From: Pseudomonadota bacterium
GTDB lineage: Bacteria; Pseudomonadota; Alphaproteobacteria; Rhodobacterales; Rhodobacteraceae
Direction of reading: 5' to 3'
Assembly: GCA_018240425.1 (NCBI GenBank)
Contig: JAFEFU010000012.1
Location: forward strand, 162,220 to 226,219
DNA: 64,000 bases
Shown here: positions 56,429 to 64,000 of the stretch, one piece after another
Position numbering within the stretch: the stretch's first letter is position 1
Layout of the letters: each line of letters opens with the position of its first letter
Notes under the pieces: generated by a model
The model's database searches: none
Told to the model about the DNA's origin: nothing
Seen by the model: the letters and a program-made list of their open reading frames with translations, nothing else
Translations under genes and position numbers: made by a program

Positions 56429-56455
56429 CGACAAAAGTGGACTCCGGTTTTGTCG
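56429..56455. repeat. palindromic intergenic unit after cobQ
   Basis: CGACAAAA (56429-56436) and TTTTGTCG (56448-56455) are perfect inverted arms around GTGGACTCCGG. The core AAAAGTGGACTCCGGTTTT resembles a palindromic unit (AAAAGTGGnnnCCGGTTTT) that I recall as dispersed in alphaproteobacterial genomes. It could also act as a transcription stop after cobQ. Confidence 0.5.
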
Positions 56456-56478
56456 AAAGACGGGCGACCACCGGGAAG

Positions 56479-56522
56479 CCAGTGCCTGCCCGGCGCTTCT
56501 CTCTGCGCCGGACAGGCACTGG
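56479..56522. terminator. long hairpin between cobQ and the HPP-CBS gene
   Basis: An 18-base stem, CCAGTGCCTGCCCGGCGC / GCGCCGGACAGGCACTGG (one mismatch, a G-U pair on the minus strand), has the loop TTCTCTCT. It begins 2 bases after the HPP-CBS stop codon and probably ends both convergent transcripts. Confidence 0.7.
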
Positions 56523-56524
56523 GA

Positions 56525-57619
56525 TCAGAGTTCGCGTTCGCTCAGCGCATGGGCGAGGGCGCCGATCATGTCGGTTCGCGTCACCAGCCCGGCAAGCCGG
56601 GCCCCCTCGAGGACCGGCACCGCCTGCTGCTGCCCGTCCGACATCAGGGCAAGGACCGCGGCGATCGGCGTCTCGGGGGTGACGGTGGCGAACCCGTGCG
56701 ACATCAGGTGGTCGGCATCCTCGCTTTCGTCGCTGATGCCCAGAAGGTCGGCCTGCGACAGGACGCCGAGATAGTCGCCCTCATCCCCCACCACCGGCAG
56801 GGTCTTGAACCCGTGGGCAAGGAACAGGCCCGTCAGCTTGTGCGGGTGATCGCCCGGCGAGGCGGTCACGATGTCGCGCGACATGACGTCGGCGGCGGTC
56901 AGGCCGCCAAGGTGGCGGGCCGTCGCCTCGGCCTCGGCGGCGCCGATCAGGCGGGCAAGGTCCTCGATGCCGATGTTGGCCGCCAGGCGCAGGCGGCTGA
57001 GGATGCGGCCGAGATCGTCGGCCGACAGGCCGAGACGGCGCTCGGGCAAGGTGTCGTGGGTATGGTGCGGCCCTTCGGTCTGCGGCTGGCGGAACGGATA
57101 TTTCCGCCCGGTCGCGCGGTTGAAGAGCGTCGCCAGCACCACCAGGAGCACGCTGTCCAGCGCCACGGGATGCAGGGCGAAGATGAACCCGTGACGTTCC
57201 ACCACCGAGGGCGTCAGCGCGATCAGCAGGGCGATGGCGCCGCCCGGCGGGTGCATGGCGCGCGTCAGCATCATCGCCACCACCGCCAGTCCGACCGCCA
57301 GCGCCACTGCCAGCGACGGATCGGGCGCCACCATGACCGCGATGATCGCCGAAAGGGCCGACAGCGTGTTGCCGACCACCACCGACCAGGGCTGGGCCAG
57401 CGGGCTGTTGGGAACGCAGAACACCAGGAAAGTCGTGGCGCCCAGAGGCGCGATCAGCAGCGAGACCGCCACATCGCCCGAACCAAGCAGCATCGCCGCC
57501 AGAAGCGCACAGCCGACCACGCCGGCGCCGGCGCCGAGTGCTGCGCGGACGATCTCGACCGCCGCCGGCCGCGCCAGCGCCGGGCCTAGCGCGCGCAGGA
57601 TCGGACGGGCGCGGGTCAA
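56525..57619 (-). CDS. HPP-family membrane protein with tandem CBS domains
   Basis: A 364-residue protein. The N-terminal HPP part has four transmembrane helices and the signature AMHPPGGAIALLIAL. The C-terminal half has two CBS domains (ADVMSRDIVTASPGDH, FKTLPVVGDEGDYLGVLSQ; MSHGFATVTPETP, QAVPVLEGARLAGLVT). HPP proteins have been linked to nitrite transport in plants; the role here is unknown, with CBS domains suggesting adenine-nucleotide control. A TTG start at 57619 overlaps the holA stop as TTGA, typical of coupling; no later ATG keeps the first helix. Confidence 0.82.
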   Translation of the reverse strand: MTRARPILRALGPALARPAAVEIVRAALGAGAGVVGCALLAAMLLGSGDVAVSLLIAPLGATTFLVFCVPNSPLAQPWSVVVGNTLSALSAIIAVMVAPDPSLAVALAVGLAVVAMMLTRAMHPPGGAIALLIALTPSVVERHGFIFALHPVALDSVLLVVLATLFNRATGRKYPFRQPQTEGPHHTHDTLPERRLGLSADDLGRILSRLRLAANIGIEDLARLIGAAEAEATARHLGGLTAADVMSRDIVTASPGDHPHKLTGLFLAHGFKTLPVVGDEGDYLGVLSQADLLGISDESEDADHLMSHGFATVTPETPIAAVLALMSDGQQQAVPVLEGARLAGLVTRTDMIGALAHALSEREL

Positions 57620-58635
57620 CGCGGCATCATCGACAGGCGGATCAGCGCCCGTTCCATCACCGCCATCGCCGGCGCCCGCGACGACGAGCGCAGCGTCAGG
57701 TCGGTGTCGGTCAGGATCTGCAGGGCCTGCTCCAGACGGTGCATCCCCCAGCCCTGGGCCTGCCTCAGCATCCGGTCGCGGCGCGGGCCGAAGACCGGCG
57801 GGCGGATCCGCGCGATGCCTTCGGCGGCACCGCCGGGCGCCGAGGCTGCGGCATGAAGGGCGCGGAAATGGCGCATCGCGCCGATGCACAGGGTCACCGG
57901 GGCCACCCCCTGCCCCTCCAGCCGGCGCATCAGGGTGCCGATGCGGGCGGGCTGGGCCTCGGCGGCGGCGTTCAGCACGTCATCGACCTCGGCCTCGATC
58001 GTGGCGGGCGCGCAGGCGGCGACATCCTCGGGCGTCAGCGGCGCCGCGTCCTGCCATTTGTACAGCGCGATCTTCTCGATGGTCTGGCGGAAATCGCCGG
58101 GGTCAAGCTCGCGCGCAAGCGCCGTCAGGTCGGCCATCGCCTCGCGTCCGACGCCCTTCAGCCCGGCCTTCTGCAGCGTGGACTCGATCTCCTCGCGCGT
58201 CGGCGGATCGTCGTAGATGCCGGCGGCATAGGCGTTGGGATGTTCCTCGAACAGCTTCTTCAGCACTGAGCCCTTGGTCAGGCTTCCTGCGGTCACGACC
58301 AGCGAAGCATCGCCCTTGCGCCAGTCGGCCAGCGCCGAAGACAGGAGCGGCGCCAGCGTGTCGCCCGCCTCTTCGACCAGGACCGCGCGCGGGCCGGGAA
58401 AGAAGCCCTGCGCCTTGATCGCGTCCTGCACCTGCGCCGGGTCTTTCCTCAGGTCGGCGGCGGGAAGCCGGGTCAGGCGCATCTCGGCCTCGCCCTCGGG
58501 GCCGACCAGGGCGGCGATGACCTCCTGCCGCTTGAGCGCCACCCGCATCGGATCGGTGCCGTAGATGAGAAGGCCGGCGCGATCCGGCTCGGGGCGGGCG
58601 AAATAGCGGCTCGCCGCCGCCCCCGCCAGCTTCAT
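57616..58635 (-). CDS. holA: DNA polymerase III delta subunit
   Basis: A 339-residue clamp-loader subunit. It begins [20 protein letters not shown], with LLIYGTDPMRVALKRQEV, and includes ALVVTAGSLTKGSVLKK-type residues and the collar-domain helices near the end. Order and coupling with lptE and leuS match many proteobacteria (leuS-lptE-holA). The start overlaps the lptE stop by 4 bases. Confidence 0.92.
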   Translation of the reverse strand: MKLAGAAASRYFARPEPDRAGLLIYGTDPMRVALKRQEVIAALVGPEGEAEMRLTRLPAADLRKDPAQVQDAIKAQGFFPGPRAVLVEEAGDTLAPLLSSALADWRKGDASLVVTAGSLTKGSVLKKLFEEHPNAYAAGIYDDPPTREEIESTLQKAGLKGVGREAMADLTALARELDPGDFRQTIEKIALYKWQDAAPLTPEDVAACAPATIEAEVDDVLNAAAEAQPARIGTLMRRLEGQGVAPVTLCIGAMRHFRALHAAASAPGGAAEGIARIRPPVFGPRRDRMLRQAQGWGMHRLEQALQILTDTDLTLRSSSRAPAMAVMERALIRLSMMPR

Positions 58636-59129
58636 TGGCCCGCCCAGCCGGGCGAGGAGGCGACCAGTTCGGTCACGATCTGATCCGCCAGTATCCGCAT
58701 CAGCCGCAGGTAGGCGTCACGCTCGGACGCGGCGGTCTCGACCACGGTTCCCGATGCCGAATAGGAGGTAAAGTTCCGCACCGTCCCCGACGCGACATCC
58801 TTGCCGCCCGCGGCCGGACGCAGGCTGTAGCTGACGCTGCCGACGACATGGTAGCGGGTGATGGTGGACGAGGGCGTGATCCCCACGCCCGACGGATAGG
58901 TCGAGATCCGGTAGCTCAGCCGCCAGGCGGGATCGCTGGCCCGGCCAAGCCGCGCCTGCAACTCTCCGGCCAGATCGAAGCCGTTCCGGTCGGTCGGGGC
59001 GTCGACGGCGATGTGGCCGGGAAGCCCGCGCGCCGGGCCGTGCGGACCATAGGCGGGCACGAACCCGCAGGCCGCCAGGGGCGCTGCGGCAAGCAGACTC
59101 AGAATCCGGCGCCGGTCAGATGACCACAT
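58632..59129 (-). CDS. lptE: LPS-assembly lipoprotein LptE
   Basis: A 165-residue outer-membrane lipoprotein that plugs LptD. The signal sequence [18 protein letters not shown] ends in a lipobox with Cys21. Typical features are [14 protein letters not shown] and [20 protein letters not shown]. It lies between leuS (14-base overlap) and holA (4-base overlap). Confidence 0.9.
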   Translation of the reverse strand: MWSSDRRRILSLLAAAPLAACGFVPAYGPHGPARGLPGHIAVDAPTDRNGFDLAGELQARLGRASDPAWRLSYRISTYPSGVGITPSSTITRYHVVGSVSYSLRPAAGGKDVASGTVRNFTSYSASGTVVETAASERDAYLRLMRILADQIVTELVASSPGWAGQ

Positions 59130-61674
59130 TGACGATGCGCCCCGGCACGACGATCAGCTTCTTCACCGGCTGTCCCCCAAGGAATTTCACCACAGATTCA
59201 TCCGAAAGCGCGATCTTTTCAACCTCGTCCGCCGGCATGTCGCGCGGCACGCTGATTTCCGCCCGCCGCTTGCCGTTGATCTGGATCGGCAGGACCACCG
59301 TATCCTCGACCAAGAGAGCCGGGTCGGCCTTGGGCCAGGGCGCCTGCGCGACCAGCCCCGCGCCGCCCTGCATGGCCCAGATGTCCTCGGCCAGGTGCGG
59401 GGTCATCGGCTGCATCAGCTGGGCAAGCACCATCACCGCCTGGCGCTGCGCGACTTTCGAAGCGTCGGATTTCTGGATGGCGTTGGCCAGTTCGTAGAGT
59501 TTCGCGATAGCCTTGTTGAAGGCGAAACCCTCGACGGTGCGCGTCACTTCGGCGATGGCGCGGTGGGTGGCGCGCAGAAGATCCTCGTCGCCCCGGCCCG
59601 GCCCGCCGTCCTTGAGGCTGGCAATGCGGTCCGACAGGACCCAGACGCGGTTCAGATGCTTGTAGGCGGCTTCGGCCCCGGCGGCGGTCCATTCCACGTC
59701 GCGTTCCGGCGGGCTGTCGGACATGACGAACCAGCGGGCGGTGTCGGCGCCGAACTGGGCGATGATGTTCATCGGATCGACGACGTTCTTCTTGGACTTC
59801 GACATCTTGGCCGAGGGAATGACCTCGACCGGCGTGCCGTCCTTCAACGCCGCACCTGCCTCGGTGCGCACCACATCCTCGGGCAGGTGATAGACCGGGC
59901 GGTCCTGGCGGTCGCGGGTCATGTAGATCTCATGCGTCACCATCCCTTGCGTGAACAGCGCGTCGAACGGTTCGATCGCCTTCTTCGGCAGGTGCCCGGT
60001 CAGCATCATCGCCCGCGCGAAGAAGCGCGAATACAAGAGGTGCAGGATCGCGTGTTCGATGCCGCCGATATACTGGTCGACGTTCATCCAGTAGTCGGCG
60101 TCGGCCATCACCGTGGGCGTCGTCGCGTGGGGCGCGGTGAAGCGGGCGAAGTACCAGGACGAATCCACGAACGTGTCCATCGTGTCGGTCTCGCGCCGGG
60201 CCGGCTGCCCGCACTTCGGGCAGGGCACGTCGCGCCAGGTGGGGTGACGGTCCAGGGGGTTGCCCGGCTTGTCGAACGTCACGTCATAGGGCAGCTCGAC
60301 CGGCAGGTTCTCCTTCCGCTCGGCGACCACGCCGCAGGCGGCGCAATGGACGACCGGGATCGGACAGCCCCAGTAGCGCTGGCGGGAAATCCCCCAGTCG
60401 CGCAGGCGATAGTTGGTGACGCCGCGCCCGACGCCTCTGGCCTCGCAGAAGTCGATGGCGGTGTTCACACCTTCGTCGCCGGTCTGGATCTCAGTCCCGG
60501 CGAAGCCGCGCAGGTAGCGCACGCGCTCGGACTTCATCGGCACGTAGGCCTCGGCCAGCGGCGCATCATCGGCCCCCACGGCCACGAACACCGGCGGGAT
60601 CGGCAAGCCGTATTTCGTCGCGAACTCGAAGTCCCGCTGATCGTGCGCCGGGCAGCCGAAGATCGCGCCGGTGCCGTAGTCCATGAGGATGAAGTTGGCG
60701 ATGTAGACCGGCAGTTCCCAAGCTTCGTCAAAGGGATGGCGGACGCGGATGCCGGTGTCGTGACCTTTCTTCTCGGCGGTCTCGATCGCCTCTTCCGAGG
60801 TGCCGACACGGCGGCAGTCGGCGACGAATTCGGCCACCTCAGGATCGTGCCGCTCGAGATGCCTCGCCAGCGGATGGTCCGGGCTGATCGCCGCAAACGA
60901 CGCGCCCATCAGCGTGTCAGGGCGGGTCGTGTAGACTTCCAGCCGCTCGAATCCCTCGGGCGCGCCCGCCGTCTCGAAGGCAAATTGCAGCCCCCGCGAC
61001 TTGCCGATCCAGTTGGCCTGCATCAGCCGCACCTTTTCCGGCCAGTCCTTCAGCCCGTCGAGCGCGTCGAGCAATTCCTCGGAGAAGTCCGAGATGCGGA
61101 AGAACCACTGGGTCAGTTCCCGCCGCTCGACCGCCGCGCCCGAGCGCCAGCCCTTGCCGTCGATCACCTGCTCGTTGGCGAGCACGGTCATGTCCACCGG
61201 ATCCCAGTTCACCACCGCCGCCTTGCGGTAGACCAGGCCCTTGTCCAGCATGTCGATGAACATCGCCTGCTGCTGGCCATAGTAGTCTGGCCGACAGGTG
61301 GCAATCTCGCGGCTCCAGTCGATCGACAGGCCCAGGGGCTTCATTTGCCCCTTCATCTCGGTGATGTTCGCCTCGGTCCAGTCGCGCGGGTGCCCGCCCC
61401 GCTCCATCGCCGCATTCTCGGCGGGCATGCCGAAGGCGTCCCAGCCCATCGGATGCAGGACACTGAACCCCTGCGCCGCCTTGGTCCGCGCCACCACGTC
61501 GCCCATCGTGTAGTTGCGCACATGGCCCATGTGGATGCGCCCCGAGGGATAGGGGAACATCTCGAGGACATAATACTTGGCCTTCGCCGGATCGCGCCGC
61601 GCAAGGAAGGCCCCGGCCTCGTCCCAGGCCTTCTGCCACTTTTCCTCGGTGCGGGCAGGCTCGTAGCGCGACAT
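59116..61674 (-). CDS. leuS: leucyl-tRNA synthetase
   Basis: An 852-residue class I aminoacyl-tRNA synthetase. The HIGH-type motif is [12 protein letters not shown] near residue 50 and the KMSKS motif is [13 protein letters not shown]. The editing domain lies between them ([27 protein letters not shown]). A zinc-like ribbon shows as [21 protein letters not shown] chose ATG 61674 ([14 protein letters not shown]), the standard N-terminus. Confidence 0.97.
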   Translation of the reverse strand: MSRYEPARTEEKWQKAWDEAGAFLARRDPAKAKYYVLEMFPYPSGRIHMGHVRNYTMGDVVARTKAAQGFSVLHPMGWDAFGMPAENAAMERGGHPRDWTEANITEMKGQMKPLGLSIDWSREIATCRPDYYGQQQAMFIDMLDKGLVYRKAAVVNWDPVDMTVLANEQVIDGKGWRSGAAVERRELTQWFFRISDFSEELLDALDGLKDWPEKVRLMQANWIGKSRGLQFAFETAGAPEGFERLEVYTTRPDTLMGASFAAISPDHPLARHLERHDPEVAEFVADCRRVGTSEEAIETAEKKGHDTGIRVRHPFDEAWELPVYIANFILMDYGTGAIFGCPAHDQRDFEFATKYGLPIPPVFVAVGADDAPLAEAYVPMKSERVRYLRGFAGTEIQTGDEGVNTAIDFCEARGVGRGVTNYRLRDWGISRQRYWGCPIPVVHCAACGVVAERKENLPVELPYDVTFDKPGNPLDRHPTWRDVPCPKCGQPARRETDTMDTFVDSSWYFARFTAPHATTPTVMADADYWMNVDQYIGGIEHAILHLLYSRFFARAMMLTGHLPKKAIEPFDALFTQGMVTHEIYMTRDRQDRPVYHLPEDVVRTEAGAALKDGTPVEVIPSAKMSKSKKNVVDPMNIIAQFGADTARWFVMSDSPPERDVEWTAAGAEAAYKHLNRVWVLSDRIASLKDGGPGRGDEDLLRATHRAIAEVTRTVEGFAFNKAIAKLYELANAIQKSDASKVAQRQAVMVLAQLMQPMTPHLAEDIWAMQGGAGLVAQAPWPKADPALLVEDTVVLPIQINGKRRAEISVPRDMPADEVEKIALSDESVVKFLGGQPVKKLIVVPGRIVNVVI

Positions 61675-61750
61675 GGATCGTTCCCTTGCAGATGCCGCGC
61701 CGGTTATACAGGCCCGCGCCCCGAGGTCCAGAGCCTGTTGCCCCTTCACG

Positions 61751-61766
61751 CTGGCGCAAATATCCC
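61751..61766 (+). repeat. copy of the dispersed CTGGCSCAAATATYCC motif
   Basis: CTGGCGCAAATATCCC lies in the 134-base gap between leuS and the DUF3576 gene, preceded by CCCCTTCACG and followed by a GC-rich stretch. Confidence 0.6.
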
Positions 61767-61808
61767 GAGGGAATCGCCGCCAGGGCGATGGGGGCGGCGC
61801 CCCCTGCC

Positions 61809-62339
61809 CTAAAGGTTGCCGTCCTGGATGCGCAGTTGCCGCGCCCGGGTCAGGATCGCGTCCTCGACCGCGCGGGCGGTGGCGGCATCGACCGGGCCGC
61901 CCTTCGACACCAGCGCCACCTTCAGCGACCGCGCGTCCAGCGCCGGGTCGCCGACATAGATGGTGGCCCGATAGGCGCGGCCTCCGCCGGGGGGCGTGCC
62001 GAAGCCGGTGACGATCACCCCGGTGAACGGGTCGGTGGACTGGATCGGCAGGAAGTTCAGCACATCCAGCGACGCGCGCCACAGATACTTGTTGACGCCC
62101 ACCGTCACGTTCGGGTCGGCGCGGTTGGTGAACAGGTTGAAGATCGAGGTTCCGGTGCTGCGCGGGCCATAGTCCAGGCGGTCGGCATTGGCGGCAAGCT
62201 GGGCCTTGGTGGTCTTGTCCACGGGCTTGGCCGGGGTGCCGCCGCCGAACCAGCCGCCGATGGTCCCGCAGGCGCCAAGGCTGGCCACGAGGCCCGCCAA
62301 CATCGCCCCGCGCGCAAGTTTCCGCACCGATCGCCGCAT
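61809..62339 (-). CDS. DUF3576-family lipoprotein
   Basis: A 176-residue outer-membrane or periplasmic lipoprotein. The signal [20 protein letters not shown] ends in the lipobox LGAC. The conserved core is [20 protein letters not shown] followed by [18 protein letters not shown] and [20 protein letters not shown]. Function unknown. It is the upstream neighbour of leuS in many alphaproteobacteria, as far as I recall. Confidence 0.83.
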   Translation of the reverse strand: MRRSVRKLARGAMLAGLVASLGACGTIGGWFGGGTPAKPVDKTTKAQLAANADRLDYGPRSTGTSIFNLFTNRADPNVTVGVNKYLWRASLDVLNFLPIQSTDPFTGVIVTGFGTPPGGGRAYRATIYVGDPALDARSLKVALVSKGGPVDAATARAVEDAILTRARQLRIQDGNL

Positions 62340-62537
62340 CGCCCCTGCCCATACGTCCTGACTGACTTTCCCGCTGTCTAGCCGAGCGCCCCACGCCGGA
62401 CAAGGCTTTTCCCTTGGCGGCCCGATCCGGCCCCGCCCCGGCGGACTGTGGCAAGAGTGCACCATCGCCCCCGATCTTCCTGCGATCCGGCCCCTTTCCG
62501 TTGCAAAGGCGGGGTCGAGAGGGGAAATAGGGGCATA

Positions 62538-62563
62538 CCCAATTCGGATTCCCCTGAGTTGGG
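62538..62563 (+). other. inverted repeat in the porin upstream region
   Basis: CCCAATTC (62538-62545) and GAGTTGGG (62556-62563) form an 8-base stem with one G-U pair about 30 bases before the porin ATG. It could be a 5'-UTR hairpin or an operator. The remaining upstream DNA shows a weak TTGCAA / GAAATA promoter-like pair (62501-62529) but nothing firmer. Confidence 0.35.
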
Positions 62564-62593
62564 CCTACCTTTGACACAACGAGGGAAAACGAA

Positions 62594-63646
62594 ATGAAAA
62601 AGGTTCTTCTTGCGACCACCGTTCTCGCTGGCTTCGCCAGCGCCGCGGTCGCTGACGACGCCACCAAGGTGAATATCTCGGGCTACGGCCGCTTCGGTAT
62701 CGTGAACAACAGCGCCGCCGGTGCTGGCGCTGCCAAGACCCAGGTCGTCAACCGTCTGCGCTTCAACATCGACGCCTCGACCACCACGGATTCGGGTGTC
62801 AAGTTCGGTGCCCGTCTGCGTCTGCAGAACACCTCGACCAGCTATGGCGGCACCGTCGGCAACGACGCGCTGCTCTACACCGAATACGAAGGCCTGCGCG
62901 TTGAAGTCGGCAACACCAACACCGCCTACGACAACACCACGCTGCTGTGGAACTCGGAAATGGGCTACCGCGACACGTCGTTCGGCGACCCCTTCGAATT
63001 CACCTACTACTATGACAGCACCCCGGGCAGCTCGAAGTCGATGGCCGGGTCCGTTCTCGCTAACACGGTCCCGCCGACCCTCAACGCCAACAGCTACATG
63101 GGCCTCTATGCCTCGTACTCGGTCGGCGACTTCTACGGCCAGATCTCGTATGTGAACCCCGACCAGACGCTGAAGAACCTGCCGGCTGGAGTCAAATCGG
63201 AACTCAGCATCGCCGCCGCCTACAAGTGGGGCCCGGTCAGCGTCGAAGGGTCGATCGTCCAGAACGGCGCCGGCATCGACGGCAACGATCCCTGGTTCAT
63301 CGGTGCGGCCTATGCGATCAACGACAAGGCCAACGTCGGCCTGAACTACATCGACGAGCACATGGGTGCGACGGCCCTGGCCAACCAGACCCTCGTCTAC
63401 GGTTCGGCGGTTGATCCGGGCAAGACCACGACGCTTTATGGCAACTACAAGATGGATGCCATCACGCTGAAGGCCTACGTCGCCCACAACGACGCGCCGA
63501 CCAACAAGACCGACAATGCCTTCGGCATCGGCGCCGACTACGACCTCGGCGGCGCGCGTCTGTCGGGTTCGATCCAGCGCGGCTACGGCGTGACCGGCGG
63601 CAAGACCCCGACCGTCGTGGACCTCGGCGTTCGCTTCGACTTCTGA
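62594..63646 (+). CDS. outer-membrane porin
   Basis: A 350-residue trimeric porin of the Rhodobacter type. The signal peptide [20 protein letters not shown] is followed by mature [16 protein letters not shown]. Alternating beta-strand patterns run throughout, with an acidic pore-loop region near mid-sequence, and the protein ends in the C-terminal Phe (LGVRFDF) needed for BAM insertion. ATG follows GAGGGAAAACGAA. Codon use is visibly different from neighbours, with more ACC/AAC/TAC codons, consistent with high expression. A strong terminator follows. Confidence 0.94.
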   Translation: MKKVLLATTVLAGFASAAVADDATKVNISGYGRFGIVNNSAAGAGAAKTQVVNRLRFNIDASTTTDSGVKFGARLRLQNTSTSYGGTVGNDALLYTEYEGLRVEVGNTNTAYDNTTLLWNSEMGYRDTSFGDPFEFTYYYDSTPGSSKSMAGSVLANTVPPTLNANSYMGLYASYSVGDFYGQISYVNPDQTLKNLPAGVKSELSIAAAYKWGPVSVEGSIVQNGAGIDGNDPWFIGAAYAINDKANVGLNYIDEHMGATALANQTLVYGSAVDPGKTTTLYGNYKMDAITLKAYVAHNDAPTNKTDNAFGIGADYDLGGARLSGSIQRGYGVTGGKTPTVVDLGVRFDF

Positions 63647-63665
63647 TCTTACGATCAGGTCACGG

Positions 63666-63694
63666 AAAGAGCGGGCATTGCCCGCTCTTTTCTT
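63666..63694 (+). terminator. rho-independent terminator after the porin gene
   Basis: An 11-base stem, AAAGAGCGGGC / GCCCGCTCTTT, with an ATT loop is followed by TCTTTTG. It starts 20 bases past the porin stop. Confidence 0.92.
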
Positions 63695-63734
63695 TTGTGC
63701 GCCTCTGTGACCGCCTGCCTGCCGAAGGGGAATC

Positions 63735-64000
63735 ATGGGACTGACCGACATCGTTTCCCGCATCGCCGCCGCTGAACGCGCCGCTGGCCGCACCCCCGGA
63801 TCGGTGCGGCTGATCGCCGTGTCGAAGGTGCAGCCGCCCGTGCGGGTGGAAGCCGTCCTTGACGCGGGCCACCGGCTGTTCGGCGAGAATTATGTGCAAG
63901 AGGCCCAGGCCAAGTGGCCCGGCTGGCGTGCCCGCTATCCCGGCCTTCAGGTCCACATGATCGGCCCCCTGCAGACCAACAAGGCCAAGCTGGCGGTCGA
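63735..64000 (+). CDS. YggS/PLPBP-family pyridoxal phosphate-binding protein (5' part)
   Basis: The first 88 codons of a PLP homeostasis protein; the gene continues past the right edge. It shows LIAVSKVQPPVRV with the PLP lysine in VSK, FGENYVQEAQAKW and HMIGPLQTNKAK, all hallmarks of the family. ATG follows GAAGGGG. Confidence 0.93.
   Translation, partial: MGLTDIVSRIAAAERAAGRTPGSVRLIAVSKVQPPVRVEAVLDAGHRLFGENYVQEAQAKWPGWRARYPGLQVHMIGPLQTNKAKLAV

Noticed and set aside
62571..62576. TTGACA as a -35 box for the porin gene
   Set aside because: It ends only 17 bases before the ATG, leaving no room for a -10 box and leader.

Overview
The window is a GC-rich, densely packed alphaproteobacterial chromosome segment, most likely from the Rhodobacteraceae (Rhodobacter and relatives). 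The evidence is the aerobic (Cob) cobalamin pathway with CobG, CobE, CobF and CobN, the gene order phosphatase / Thr kinase / cobD / cobC / bluB (the R. capsulatus bluFEDCB order), a CcrM GANTC methyltransferase, DUF2125, DUF3576 and DUF4170 proteins and a Rhodobacter-type porin. I see no phage, transposase or CRISPR array. Most genes overlap by 1-4 bases, so operons are long.

Layout. 1-1520 (minus): metallophosphoesterase, cupredoxin and the start of an ECF sigma factor. 1637-6733 (minus): CUT1-type sugar ABC transporter with a PfkB kinase, divergent from a ROK regulator (6857-8032). Next come argG (minus) and a trimethylamine-dehydrogenase-like flavoenzyme (plus), separated by a perfect palindrome. 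11488-13755 (minus): cobU-cobT-cobS. 13807-17712 (plus): phosphatase, L-threonine kinase, cobD, cobC and bluB. 17709-23980 (minus): BaiN-like flavoprotein, MscS channel, inositol-phosphatase family protein, PmbA/TldE, DUF2125. 24113-27262 (plus): crotonase-like protein, DUF4170, WaaA-like protein, lpxK.

27502-43876 is the corrin core: cobO (minus), then a riboswitch-led operon DUF1636-cobW-cobN-cobG-cobH-cobI-cobJ-[cobK on the other strand]-cobL-cobE-cobM-cobB-cobA-DUF1636, then a second cobalamin riboswitch ahead of cbtB-cbtA, then cobF. 43863-48123 holds a LacI regulator, tRNA-Arg(CCU), a VOC protein, an acyltransferase-like membrane protein, a membrane-anchored winged-helix protein and two small secreted proteins. 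48287-53132 holds rnhB, ccrM, alkB, mutY and a DUF721 gene. 53137-56420 holds a DsbA-like protein, a CaiB-family CoA-transferase and cobQ. The rest holds HPP-CBS, holA, lptE, leuS, DUF3576, a porin and the start of a YggS-family gene.

Taken together, the window encodes almost every step from uroporphyrinogen III to adenosylcobalamin, plus cobalt uptake (CbtAB) and lower-ligand and linker synthesis. Not seen here are the small cobaltochelatase subunits (aerobic CobS/CobT) and the cob(II)yrinate reductase CobR. For late steps I use the Salmonella-style symbols cobU/cobT/cobS (cobP/cobU/cobV in the aerobic naming), and cobC/cobD in the aerobic sense. All function calls come from reading motifs by eye; no database search was run.
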